Assembly (NCBI GenBank): GCA_026196615.1
Contig: JAPHSW010000165.1
Coordinates: 1 to 64,000, forward strand
From: Gammaproteobacteria bacterium
GTDB lineage: Bacteria > Pseudomonadota > Gammaproteobacteria > GRL18
Direction: 5' to 3'
DNA length: 64,000 bases
Under the pieces are notes generated by a model that saw only the letters and a list, made by a program, of their open reading frames with translations, searched no databases and was not told the DNA's origin. Made by a program: the position numbers and the translations under genes. Below, in pieces: positions 29,289-39,165 of the stretch. Within the stretch, counting starts at the first letter, position 1, and every line of letters begins with the position of its first letter.

Positions 29289-30500
29289 ATGCTAGACGGT
29301 ACAAAATCGACCCAGGCAAAACTCCTGATCGTGGATGACAAAGCTGCCAACCTCGACCTGTTACGGGAAATGCTAACACCGCTTGATCACCAGATCTTTT
29401 TTGCCACCAGCGGGGAAAAAGCTTTGGAGATCGCATCTTCAGTTCAGCCAGACCTGGTACTGTTGGACGTGATGATGCCTGAGATGGATGGTTTTGAGAC
29501 GTGCCGCAGATTCAAACAGCAAGAGGCACTGAGGGAAATTCCGATCATTTTCGTTACTGCCAGGACTGATGTCGAGGATCTGGCACGGGGATTCAATGCT
29601 GGAGCTGTTGATTACATCACCAAACCGGTCAAACAGCTCGAGGTGCACGCGCGCGTTGTGACACACCTGCGGATTCAGAGTCTCATCGCCGAGCAACGTG
29701 AGCACCTTGCGGCGTTGGAGCAGGCCCGCGGTGAATTGGAGTCACTTAATGACACCAAGGATAAATTTCTCTCGAATCTTGGCCGGGAAGTCAGCACCTC
29801 TCTGGCTCAGCTTGCAGACACTAGCGCCTCCATCAGGGAATCAGCGAAGACACCGTGCACATCTGAAAATGGTATTGACCAGCATCTGGCAGATGTAAAC
29901 AGCTCTGCCCAGCATGTGTTACACCTACTAGGGGCGATACTCGAATGGCCACGTCTACAAACTGGCCAGAAACTGGACCTGCTCTCGACCCAGATCAGTG
30001 ACCAGGAACTTGGAAATTTACTCTCCAGCCTGAATGATCTGCGTTTTCTTTCACTGGCTGAGACCCGGGTCGGTGATGCGGGTCTGATCCATTTGAAATC
30101 CCTGACCAAGCTGCAGGAACTGCATCTGGATCATACAGATATTACCGATGAGGGCCTGGAGTTGCTGGCTACTCTCCCTCATCTGGAAATCCTGGATCTC
30201 AAAGGTACTCGCATCACTGATGATGGACTTATTACAATAGGTCGCCTGACCCAACTGAAAAGCCTCTATCTTACACGTACAGGAATCACTGATGCTGGCC
30301 TGGAACACTTACTCAGTTTAAATAATCTCGAAACGCTCATTCTCTGGGATACAGCTGTAGGTGATACTGGCCTGGAACACCTCAAATCACTAACGCAACT
30401 CAAAGAGATCATACTCTGGAATACTCATATTACCCAGGAAGGTGCACAAGCACTGCAAGACTATCTACCTGAATGTGATGTCAGCACGAGCATGTTTTAG
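29289..30500 (+). CDS. REC / degenerate DHp / leucine-rich-repeat protein
   Basis: REC LVLLDVMMPEMDGFETCRR…KPVKQLE; KDKFLSNLGREVSTSLAQL resembles a HisKA H-box without His; six 24-aa LRRs. Confidence 0.88.
   Translation: MLDGTKSTQAKLLIVDDKAANLDLLREMLTPLDHQIFFATSGEKALEIASSVQPDLVLLDVMMPEMDGFETCRRFKQQEALREIPIIFVTARTDVEDLARGFNAGAVDYITKPVKQLEVHARVVTHLRIQSLIAEQREHLAALEQARGELESLNDTKDKFLSNLGREVSTSLAQLADTSASIRESAKTPCTSENGIDQHLADVNSSAQHVLHLLGAILEWPRLQTGQKLDLLSTQISDQELGNLLSSLNDLRFLSLAETRVGDAGLIHLKSLTKLQELHLDHTDITDEGLELLATLPHLEILDLKGTRITDDGLITIGRLTQLKSLYLTRTGITDAGLEHLLSLNNLETLILWDTAVGDTGLEHLKSLTQLKEIILWNTHITQEGAQALQDYLPECDVSTSMF
30021..30452 (+). repeat. Six 72-bp units encoding 24-aa LRRs (LxxLxxLxxLxLxxTxITDxGLxx)
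   Basis: LSSLNDLRFLSLAETRVGDAGLIH / LKSLTKLQELHLDHTDITDEGLEL / LATLPHLEILDLKGTRITDDGLIT / IGRLTQLKSLYLTRTGITDAGLEH / LLSLNNLETLILWDTAVGDTGLEH / LKSLTQLKEIILWNTHITQEGAQA. Confidence 0.92.
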
Positions 30501-30886
30501 GAATATTCTTTAAGCAGAAAACCAAACAGAACCATTAAATTTCTTATGGGTATTGTGTGTAGAGATATCACATACTATTTATCCGTAAGATAAGGCATCA
30601 AAAGAGACAAATGTTCTTATACTTCCAATATTCCTCTCAGAATTGAGGAACACCCTCATCAAGTTCTTTCAGATTTTTTATAATCTATTTTTCGGTACAT
30701 CTATTGAGAAATCTAGTACTGAAATATTGAGACCATTTTCCAGGAATGGATTTTAAAATGGGCAAAGATTATTCTTTTGCTGATTCTTTGTTTAAAAAAA
30801 TGCTTTGAATTAGTTTATTTGTAGTGACTATTTGAATATAGTTGACTAAAATAGTAAGGTATTTACTATTTTTTAACAGGTTAACT

Positions 30887-33013
30887 ATGAATACTGCGAC
30901 TTACACCAATGAATTAATTAAAGAAACGAGTCCTTATTTACAACAACATGCACATAATCCCGTTGAATGGTTTCCATGGAATGAAGAAAGCTTAGCACTC
31001 GCTAAAAAGGAAAATAAACCTATTCTTTTATCTATTGGTTATTCTGCCTGTCATTGGTGTCATGTTATGGCTCATGAATCTTTTGAGAATGAAAATATTG
31101 CTCGAGTGATGAATGAGCATTTCATTAATATTAAAGTTGATAGGGAAGAACGACCTGATTTGGATAAAATTTATCAAGCTGCTCATCAATTGATAACCAA
31201 TAAACCAGGAGGTTGGCCACTAACGATGTTTCTATCATCTGAAGACCAGTTACCTTTTTATGCAGGAACATACTTTCCTTCAGAAGCACGTTATCAAATG
31301 CGTGCATTCCCTGATTTATTACAACAATTAGCCAACTTTTATCATGCTAGTCAGAATAAGATCGACATCAGCAAAGCCAATGTGAAACAAGCACTGGATG
31401 ATTATGCAAAGCATAAAATGAGTTCACTGGATGATATTTCAACTGAACCATTTAATCTAATTCGGGCTGAATTGGAACAATGTTATGATAGTGTTCATGG
31501 AGGTTTTGGACAAGCACCAAAATTCCCACATTTTTCTAATATTGATCGACTCATGCATCATTTTTATTTGACTAGTAAGTCTGATGAAAAGGATACATTA
31601 GGCTTGGAAATGATATTGCATACTTTGAAAAAAATGATTTCCGGAGGAATTTACGATCATTTGGGTGGTGGGCTATGTCGTTATTCCGTAGATGAACAAT
31701 GGATGATTCCACATTTTGAAAAAATGCTATATGACAATGGTCCTTTTCTCAGTACCTTGTGCGATGCCTGGCAAATTTTATCTGAAAATAATCAAGTTAA
31801 ACAGGATTTGTTAATTCAAATTGAAAGCACAGTTCTGCAAACTGCAGATTGGTGTTTACGAGAAATGCAATCACCTGAAGGTGGATTTTATTCCACTCAA
31901 GATGCAGACTCTGATGGTCAGGAAGGTAAGTTTTATCTATGGTCAACCGATGAAATCAGACAAGTTCTGGAGGCAGAAGAGCTTTTTCAGGCATTCACAA
32001 AATATTATGGTCTGGACAGAGACAGTAATTTTGAAGGCTTATGGAATCTTCACATTTATGATGATATGGCTGATGTTGCGGTCAATCTGAATATTAGTCA
32101 AAAGAAACTGGATAAATACCTCAAAACTTCAAAGTTAAAGCTGTTTGAGCATCGTCAAAAACGAGTTAGACCAAGTCAGGATGAAAAAATTCTAACCTCC
32201 TGGAATGCTTTGATGATAAAGGGACTGGCAAAGGCTGGAAGGATATTTAAGTCTCAATCTTATACTCAGGCTGCAGAAAAGGGCATTGATTTTATTCATA
32301 AAAAATTATGGAAAAATGGACGTTTGATAGCGAATTACAAAGATGATAATGCTCACTTACCAGCTTATCTGGATGATTATGCATTTTTACTTGAAGCACT
32401 ACTGGAATTATTGCAGAACAGGTGGCGAACATCAGATTTGAATTGGGCCATCGAACTGGCTGAAATTTTGCTTACCCATTTTGAAGATAAAGAAAACGGC
32501 GGATTTTATTTTACGTCTCATGATCATGAGCAATTGATCACCCGTAGTATTACCTTTTCAGATGATTCCACTGCTTCAGGTAACGCAATAGCCGCCAGTT
32601 CATTGAACAAACTGGGGCATATTCTAGGTAGAACTGATTATATCAAAAGTTGTGAAAATGCTGTCAGAGGTGGGTGGTTGCATCTTGCTAAGGTGCCGAT
32701 TGGCCATGCCTCTATGATGTTAGCATTAGAACAAATATTTTTCCCACCTAAAATGATCGTGCTCAGAGGTAAACGAAATGCTATTGAACGATGGAAGTTA
32801 TTTGTACAGGAAAAATTCAGACCAGATATTATCTGCCTCACCATTGATGATACCCAGGCAGATCTTCCTGAAGAATTGATTGATAAAAAAAACATGGGGG
32901 ATGTTGTAGCTTATGTGTGTTCCAAATTTCAATGCTCATCGCCTATTACTGATTATCAACAGTTTATAGAGCTGATTGAAAACAATAATAAATACGATTG
33001 GTCAGTATTTTGA
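30887..33013 (+). CDS. Thioredoxin-domain protein, DUF255 (YyaL/SSP411-like)
   Basis: [41 protein letters not shown]. Start at [10 protein letters not shown] preferred to the longer ORF at 30842. Confidence 0.93.
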   Translation: MNTATYTNELIKETSPYLQQHAHNPVEWFPWNEESLALAKKENKPILLSIGYSACHWCHVMAHESFENENIARVMNEHFINIKVDREERPDLDKIYQAAHQLITNKPGGWPLTMFLSSEDQLPFYAGTYFPSEARYQMRAFPDLLQQLANFYHASQNKIDISKANVKQALDDYAKHKMSSLDDISTEPFNLIRAELEQCYDSVHGGFGQAPKFPHFSNIDRLMHHFYLTSKSDEKDTLGLEMILHTLKKMISGGIYDHLGGGLCRYSVDEQWMIPHFEKMLYDNGPFLSTLCDAWQILSENNQVKQDLLIQIESTVLQTADWCLREMQSPEGGFYSTQDADSDGQEGKFYLWSTDEIRQVLEAEELFQAFTKYYGLDRDSNFEGLWNLHIYDDMADVAVNLNISQKKLDKYLKTSKLKLFEHRQKRVRPSQDEKILTSWNALMIKGLAKAGRIFKSQSYTQAAEKGIDFIHKKLWKNGRLIANYKDDNAHLPAYLDDYAFLLEALLELLQNRWRTSDLNWAIELAEILLTHFEDKENGGFYFTSHDHEQLITRSITFSDDSTASGNAIAASSLNKLGHILGRTDYIKSCENAVRGGWLHLAKVPIGHASMMLALEQIFFPPKMIVLRGKRNAIERWKLFVQEKFRPDIICLTIDDTQADLPEELIDKKNMGDVVAYVCSKFQCSSPITDYQQFIELIENNNKYDWSVF

Positions 33014-33057
33014 TTCAAAGAAATGATTACTTTGGTTACTACCAGTATCCTGTTTTA

Positions 33058-34521
33058 TCATTTACACTGTGTAAACTCCAAAATTACAATCAGTCCATTT
33101 GGAGATTTATTGAAAAATTTTAATTTTCCATTGAAAATAGTCATAATTTGTTTAACGATGAAAAGTCCTAAACCAGAGCCTTGTTTGTCAGGATGATCAC
33201 CTCGTTGAAAGCGCTGAGTCATGAGTTCAAGCTTGTTTTCCTCAATTCCTGGGCCATCATCTTTAATGCTAAGTTGTACTTTATCTTTACTATGTTGAAT
33301 GACTACTTCAAGTTGTCCATCAGTATCTGAATACCGAATCGCATTATCTATCAGGTTTCTTATTACAGCGTGTAGCAGTGTTTCATCACCTTTAATAAGG
33401 CTGGGTTCCTGATCTACTTCAAAAGTCGGGTTAATACCTTTTTCGATTGCAGTTGAAGCTAACTCTCCAAGTTGTGTTCTTACAATGGATACGAGATCAA
33501 CGAGCTGTAGATTAATACCTTTATTAAGGTTGGCTTCTGTTTTGGAAAGGGTGAGAAGTTGATCGACTAAATGACTTGAACGATCAATTGATTCAATCAT
33601 CTGTTTTACATAGACTCTATTTTTTTCATTTGCATTGAGCTCAATAACTTGAGCATGAACTTTTAATGCAGCCAATGGTGTTCTGAGTTCATGTGCGGCG
33701 TTAGCAGTAAAGCGCTTTTCATTATCCAATGCGTTTTCAATACGACTAAATAGAGAATTAAGTTCGTCAATTAATGGTGATATTTCTTTAGGAATATCAT
33801 CAAGCTCAATGGCTAATAATGAACGTGGAGTTCGATTGGCAATATTTTGAGTGACACGCTCTAGAGGTAATAATCCTTGCTTAATAGCTATCCAGATAAC
33901 TATGCCAAGTATTGGCAATAGTAAAATAAAAGTCCATAAATGGTTAGATATTAATAATTCCTGGAGTTCATTACGGACTTCAAGATTTTCACCAACGAGA
34001 ATTTTTAAACCAATTTTCGGTAGATCAAGACCAAATATTCTCCATGATTGCTCTTGTACCTCAATGTTGAAAAAGCCATTTTTAAATTCAGTTTGAAATG
34101 GTATATCACGTGAGCGTAAAAGCACCTCTCCGGATGCTCTTTTGATGATAAAAGCGATTTGAGTTTCGTAATTATGCCCTTTGATATCACTAGTAACATT
34201 AAGAGTCATGTAATCATCTTTCATTGTTGTTTCTAGTTCTTTCTTTATGCCTGATAAAACAGAGGACTTAAGCAGAATATCATTTCCTAACTCTTTTATC
34301 AGAAGAGCAAAATTTTCTTCAAGTTCTCTTTCTTCTTCGGCTTCATGATAAATAAGGCTGGCAATGATACGGGCATAAGAAGCCAGAGATGCATCATAAA
34401 CTTCTTCAATTTCGTGTGAGCTGCTGTTGTAGTCAAGTATGGCAAGTATGAGCCAGATAAAAATAAAACTACCAAACACACCAGTGAGTAGTCGTTGCCT
34501 TATTGATAAAGGTTTAAGCAT
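33058..34521 (-). CDS. Sensor histidine kinase, QseC/PmrB-like
   Basis: Two TM segments, FTANAAHELRTPLAALKVHAQ, DDGPGIEE, GSGLGLFIVKQI. Start MLKPLSIRQRLL preferred to the ORF start at 34551. Confidence 0.92.
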   Translation of the reverse strand: MLKPLSIRQRLLTGVFGSFIFIWLILAILDYNSSSHEIEEVYDASLASYARIIASLIYHEAEEERELEENFALLIKELGNDILLKSSVLSGIKKELETTMKDDYMTLNVTSDIKGHNYETQIAFIIKRASGEVLLRSRDIPFQTEFKNGFFNIEVQEQSWRIFGLDLPKIGLKILVGENLEVRNELQELLISNHLWTFILLLPILGIVIWIAIKQGLLPLERVTQNIANRTPRSLLAIELDDIPKEISPLIDELNSLFSRIENALDNEKRFTANAAHELRTPLAALKVHAQVIELNANEKNRVYVKQMIESIDRSSHLVDQLLTLSKTEANLNKGINLQLVDLVSIVRTQLGELASTAIEKGINPTFEVDQEPSLIKGDETLLHAVIRNLIDNAIRYSDTDGQLEVVIQHSKDKVQLSIKDDGPGIEENKLELMTQRFQRGDHPDKQGSGLGLFIVKQIMTIFNGKLKFFNKSPNGLIVILEFTQCK

Positions 34522-35188
34522 CAGTATTAATCTTGGGTACCATGTATCCAAGTCCCCTTAAGGTTTTAATCAGTTCTTTACCGAGTTTTTTGCGTAGATG
34601 ATGAATATGCACCTCAATTGCATTGCTTTCAACACCTTCTGACCAGCCATAGAGTAATGATTCAATACGCTGTTTACTCACAACTTGTCCGATATGAGTG
34701 AGTAGATGTTCCAATATTGCAAATTCAATATGTGATAAATTGACCTGCTGTCCTTGAACTTTAACTGAGTGTTCGGACAAATTTACCTGCAAGTCACCAT
34801 ATGAAAGCAAGGCTTGCGTGAAGCCGCTTTTACGGCGTACGATTGCACGTAATCTTGCTGCTAATTCGTGCAAGTCAAAAGGTTTAAGCATATAGTCATC
34901 AGCGCCAAGGTCAAGACCTGCAATTCTCTGCTCGACAGCATCTCTTGCAGTAAGAATAAGTACAGATACAGATTTGTCTGCTGCTCTTATTGTTTTAAGT
35001 ACATCAAGACCATCTTTTCTGGGCAGACCAAGATCAAGAATCAAAATGTCAATTCCATCATCATTCATTATTGCATGTTCTATTGACAGGCCATCCTGTA
35101 GCCAGTCAACACAAAACCCCAGTTTTTGTAGGCCATCACTGATGCCTTGCCCCAGGCTTTTATCATCTTCAGCAAGCAATACTCTCAT
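34514..35188 (-). CDS. OmpR-family response regulator, QseB/PmrA-like
   Basis: MRVLLAEDDKSLGQGI, LDLGLPRKDGLDVL, LLYGWSEGVESNAIEVHIHHLRKKLG. Confidence 0.94.
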   Translation of the reverse strand: MRVLLAEDDKSLGQGISDGLQKLGFCVDWLQDGLSIEHAIMNDDGIDILILDLGLPRKDGLDVLKTIRAADKSVSVLILTARDAVEQRIAGLDLGADDYMLKPFDLHELAARLRAIVRRKSGFTQALLSYGDLQVNLSEHSVKVQGQQVNLSHIEFAILEHLLTHIGQVVSKQRIESLLYGWSEGVESNAIEVHIHHLRKKLGKELIKTLRGLGYMVPKINTDA

Positions 35189-35208
35189 ACTTATTTATAT
35201 ATCCTGAT

Positions 35209-36015
35209 TTATTCCTGTTTGGCAAATTCAGCCATTTGATTATTTTGTTTTGCGAGTGCCTTGTCAACCAACCTTGGTAAAATGGAGTTAATACGCACAA
35301 ACAGCTTTTCAGGAAAACCAAGGTAAACATCCTTGGCATCCTTTTTAATTGATTTTACAATTTGCTCAGCAACCCATTGAGGTTCATCTATATTCATGCC
35401 AACAACTTTGGCCATCTTGTATACTGCTTCGGTATTAAATGGAGTTTTTATAGCTCTTGGCGCTATATAATTGACGGAAACACCTGTACCCTTAACTTCA
35501 CGACGCAAAGCTTCAGAAAATCCCCTAAGGGCAAATTTGCTTGCTGAATAACTGGCAAAACAGGCAAATGCAATTGAGCCAAAAGTCGAGCCAACATTAA
35601 CAATTTTTCCTGATCCTCGTTTGATCATAGCAGGTAATAATTGTCTTGTCAGAAGCATGGGTACTATACTATTTAGTCGCATAATACGTTCAGCCATTTC
35701 AGCATCTTCTTCCACAAATGATCGAAAACTCATCAAGCCTGCCGCATTAATCAAAACATCAATATGACCGACTTCATTAAAAACTTTTTGTCCAAGAGTA
35801 TTGAGCACTTTGGAATCCAGAAGATCTGCAATTATTATTCTGGCTTTACCATCATGAAGGTGGATCTGTTCAGCAACACTATTCAGTTCTGATTCATTTC
35901 GGCCAACCAGAATGAGTTCACTTCCATAGGATGCAAGTTTGATGGCTATTTCAGAGCCTAAACCCCCAGTTGCACCAGTAATCATAATTTTTTTGTTTTC
36001 TAATTTCATAATCAA
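35209..36015 (-). CDS. Short-chain dehydrogenase/reductase
   Basis: MITGATGGLGSEIA, NAAG, SYSASKFALRGFSEALR. Confidence 0.94.
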   Translation of the reverse strand: MIMKLENKKIMITGATGGLGSEIAIKLASYGSELILVGRNESELNSVAEQIHLHDGKARIIIADLLDSKVLNTLGQKVFNEVGHIDVLINAAGLMSFRSFVEEDAEMAERIMRLNSIVPMLLTRQLLPAMIKRGSGKIVNVGSTFGSIAFACFASYSASKFALRGFSEALRREVKGTGVSVNYIAPRAIKTPFNTEAVYKMAKVVGMNIDEPQWVAEQIVKSIKKDAKDVYLGFPEKLFVRINSILPRLVDKALAKQNNQMAEFAKQE

Positions 36016-36035
36016 TCTCTTCTAAGTCAAAATTT

Positions 36036-36722
36036 TCAGGCAACCATAAGGCTTTTATTGAGTTCCAATGGGAGATCTTTAAAAATATTTCCATACAAAC
36101 GATAGAACTGTTTTGTATAGTGAATAATGGCTTTTTGATCAGTTTCGTTTTCAATACGATTAACCAGTTCAGAATAAAATTCCATGTGTGAAATATCCAG
36201 AGAGCCATGACTACTCAAATAGGAAAATGCAGATTCAGGTAAACCAAGATTTTGACACAGATTTTTTGAGGCTTCTGTTGCCAGGTTGATACTAGTGCCT
36301 TCAAGTACAAGAACCATACCTAGAAATCCTACAGGATTACCACGATCAATGATGTTATAGGCATAAGAACACATCACTTCAGCTGAAAATCCAGGTGTGG
36401 AGTGTCGTACTTCTTCAGCATCACCACCACAGGCAGTAATATCATTGAGTATCCATTCCTGATGACCCACTTCTTCTTCAATATAATGTGCCATTGCATC
36501 TCTTAGCCATTCTTTATCTGAAGTGATACGTGAGCCACATGCCATCAGTAATGGTGTAGTATGTTTAACATGATGATAGGCCTGGATTAGGAAAGCGATG
36601 TAGCTATCAATATTTATTTCACCTCTGACACCATGTTTAAGAAAATCAATATTTAAAAACTCATTACGTTCCTGTTCGGTTTCCTTTAGTAATTGTTCAA
36701 AAAAATTGCTCATAAAATGCAC
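36036..36722 (-). CDS. TenA/haem-oxygenase-fold iron-containing redox enzyme
   Basis: All-helical; candidate ligands YIEEEVGHQEW (ExxxH), VLEGTSIN, SHGSLDISHMEFY (HxxxxDxxH). Confidence 0.8.
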   Translation of the reverse strand: MHFMSNFFEQLLKETEQERNEFLNIDFLKHGVRGEINIDSYIAFLIQAYHHVKHTTPLLMACGSRITSDKEWLRDAMAHYIEEEVGHQEWILNDITACGGDAEEVRHSTPGFSAEVMCSYAYNIIDRGNPVGFLGMVLVLEGTSINLATEASKNLCQNLGLPESAFSYLSSHGSLDISHMEFYSELVNRIENETDQKAIIHYTKQFYRLYGNIFKDLPLELNKSLMVA

Positions 36723-38233
36723 TCCTGAAATTTTTCGTTATTAATTTCATGTTTAAAGTTTTCGTATATTTTTTCTCTGCAATTTCGACCTGTTCCAGAT
36801 AATAAGCCATTTTCAATAGTAAAAGGACTATTGGAAAAAATGACATGGCTTATAGACGCATAATCAGGAAGGTGTTTATTAGCAGCTTTAATTTGTTGCT
36901 TCACCTGTTCTTCATTTCTTTTTAGTGAAGAGCTGTTAGTTAAAGAATTGACCTGTGAAGAAAAAATAACTGCAAGGGGATACTGACGGGATTCTCCAAA
37001 GACGGCAGCCTGTATAATTGACGGTTGTAAAACCAGTTCTTTTTCTAACCATTCTGGTGCCACATTACGTCCCATGGCAGTAATAAAAATATTTCTTTTA
37101 CGGCCAATAAGAAATAGAAAACCATCATCATCAAGGTAACCAAGATCTCCTGTATGCCAATGTTTTTCGGGTTTGTTTTTATGACCGACATAACCATTGA
37201 AATTATGATTACAAATAATAATTTCACTATTTTCATCTATGGATAATAAAATATGAGGCAAAGGTTTTCCTACTGAACCTTTGCGATAAGATTGATGATT
37301 ATTTAATGTAATGACAGATGCGCATTCAGACATACCATAGCCCTCATAAACAGGTAAACCCATTTTTTGAGCACGGTCTAGTAATTTTGCTGATGAAGGG
37401 GCACCCCCTAGAGCTATAAATCGAGGCAGGTGAAATGTTATATGTGTTGATTCGAGAAACTCAACCATCATTTGTAGGATTTGTGGAGTTAAAATCAATG
37501 TGCTGGGTTGATAAAGCTTAATTGAATCAAATAGAGCATTGATATTCAATCGACTTGAACCAGACAGACCCGTATTCGCTAAACCGGGAAGAACTACTTC
37601 GCCACCTGCCCATAATGTTGCATAGACACCCGCCAGATTTTCAAGAAGTACGGCAAGTGGTGTTAATGGCATATGTCGATCATTTTCGTTAAGCTCTACT
37701 GTTGCTTCTAGTGAGTGTACAACATTGGCAATATTCTCCCAGCTAAGCATGACCCCTTTGGGATTACCTGTCGTCCCTGAGGTATAAGTAATTTTTACAA
37801 TATTGTTATGATCTTGCACTGAAACATTAGGAATCATGGCCAGTTGCAGTTCTTGGCTGGCAACTTCAATATTAATTATTTGCTCAATAGACAGCTTTTT
37901 AGCTCTCTCAAGAAATTGGTTTAGATTATCTGTTAGTATCGCCTGTACCCCAGAATCATCAATTGCATTGTGTATCTGTTGAGAACTGAAAAATGGTGCC
38001 AGTGGTATAGTACAAATATTTGCCTGCAGCGCAGCAAGATCACTGATTACCCACTGTGGCGTATTGTCCATCCAAAAAGAAACTGCATTAATTTTCAGTT
38101 GCTTGAGAATGTTGCTAAGTTTATATATTTCTTGATCAAGTAATGCATAGTGGATGAGTTCAGTTTGACCGCAGAGAGCAGTTTTGTTAGCTGATAGCTT
38201 CGCATGTTGATGGATTTTTTCTAATAAATTCAT
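36710..38233 (-). CDS. AMP-dependent synthetase/ligase (acyl-CoA synthetase-like)
   Basis: ITYTSGTTGNPKGVMLSW, VYEGYGMSECASVITLN, HTGDLGYLDDDGFLFLIGRKRN. Confidence 0.93.
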   Translation of the reverse strand: MNLLEKIHQHAKLSANKTALCGQTELIHYALLDQEIYKLSNILKQLKINAVSFWMDNTPQWVISDLAALQANICTIPLAPFFSSQQIHNAIDDSGVQAILTDNLNQFLERAKKLSIEQIINIEVASQELQLAMIPNVSVQDHNNIVKITYTSGTTGNPKGVMLSWENIANVVHSLEATVELNENDRHMPLTPLAVLLENLAGVYATLWAGGEVVLPGLANTGLSGSSRLNINALFDSIKLYQPSTLILTPQILQMMVEFLESTHITFHLPRFIALGGAPSSAKLLDRAQKMGLPVYEGYGMSECASVITLNNHQSYRKGSVGKPLPHILLSIDENSEIIICNHNFNGYVGHKNKPEKHWHTGDLGYLDDDGFLFLIGRKRNIFITAMGRNVAPEWLEKELVLQPSIIQAAVFGESRQYPLAVIFSSQVNSLTNSSSLKRNEEQVKQQIKAANKHLPDYASISHVIFSNSPFTIENGLLSGTGRNCREKIYENFKHEINNEKFQECIL

Positions 38234-38898
38234 ACTTTACTACCCACCTGTTGTGCATCCAGCCAAATACTTATCAGTGAGTCCTTTTTTAAAATATATC
38301 CTGTTAAAACCTGGTATGCCTGATCAACACGACAAGCCATGACTTGTGGATTATGTTGGTAGTAGCTTCCCCAGCTTTTTTTTTCCTGTTGATTCATAAA
38401 ATTATTATTAGCAGGTGTCAGGAATTCTAGTTCGATATCCATTCTGCGGAATGTATTGATCAATGGTTTAGCTATGGTGAAAACACACCATTTGTAACGT
38501 GCAGCAAATAAGAATCCAGTAAGGGCTACGATTAGAGATCTTGCTGCGCCTCTCTCACCAATAGCAAGATTACCAATTTCGACAATATCATTTCGATCTA
38601 CAGGCTGCTTGAATGAGCCAGCAAGTAACTGTTCTACTGGCTTATTTAGATAGTTTTCCAGAAATAATTCTGTATTATTTGCGGGTCTGAATCCGAGAGC
38701 TGCAACAATATCTGCATTGTCATTGGTTAGTTGTAGTAAAAATGGTAGAAAATTCTGAATATCTGCTGCGTAGTAGTTATTAAATACGTCATGGATAAAA
38801 CGTTCTGTTAATTGACGTTCCCCAACCGTCTGTTTTGAAAGGTCAAGATTATCGAACAGCTGTATTTTGTTCGATTCAAGTAGATTGTGGGGTTGCAT
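38230..38898 (-). CDS. Thermostable-hemolysin family protein (GNAT/AHL-synthase-like fold suspected)
   Basis: VEIGNLAIGERGAARSLIVALTGFLFAARYKWCVFTIAKPLINTFRRMDIELEFL matches my recollection of the family; AGGAGG SD upstream. Confidence 0.8.
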   Translation of the reverse strand: MQPHNLLESNKIQLFDNLDLSKQTVGERQLTERFIHDVFNNYYAADIQNFLPFLLQLTNDNADIVAALGFRPANNTELFLENYLNKPVEQLLAGSFKQPVDRNDIVEIGNLAIGERGAARSLIVALTGFLFAARYKWCVFTIAKPLINTFRRMDIELEFLTPANNNFMNQQEKKSWGSYYQHNPQVMACRVDQAYQVLTGYILKKDSLISIWLDAQQVGSKV

Positions 38899-38940
38899 GA
38901 AGGCCTCCTATATTGTTGACAGCCATCATGTCACTTTTAA

Positions 38941-38957
38941 CTTAAGGTAATCTTAAG
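38941..38957 (-). promoter_or_regulatory. Candidate PmrA/QseB-type box CTTAAG-N5-CTTAAG
   Basis: CTTAAGgtaatCTTAAG, 11-bp period, 43-59 bp upstream of the start codon of an operon encoding a PmrA/QseB-like regulator. Confidence 0.7.
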
Positions 38958-39165
38958 ATGAAATTTATTTCTGTAAATCCTCTGGTAATTATTGTGTGAT
39001 AGGGTAAATGGATAGCCATTAAACTGATACTATTAATCAAATACATATTTCTATTGTATATTTGTACTTAGTGAAACAGGAGGTTTTTATTATTTATCTC
39101 GTTATTCTATTAAAGTCTTCTGATGAGAAAAATAGATTGTTATGGGAAAAATTTATAAATTATAA

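Noticed and set aside
38230-38898. A true secreted hemolysin/toxin
   Set aside because: No signal peptide or TM; family name is historical and operon context favours an enzyme.
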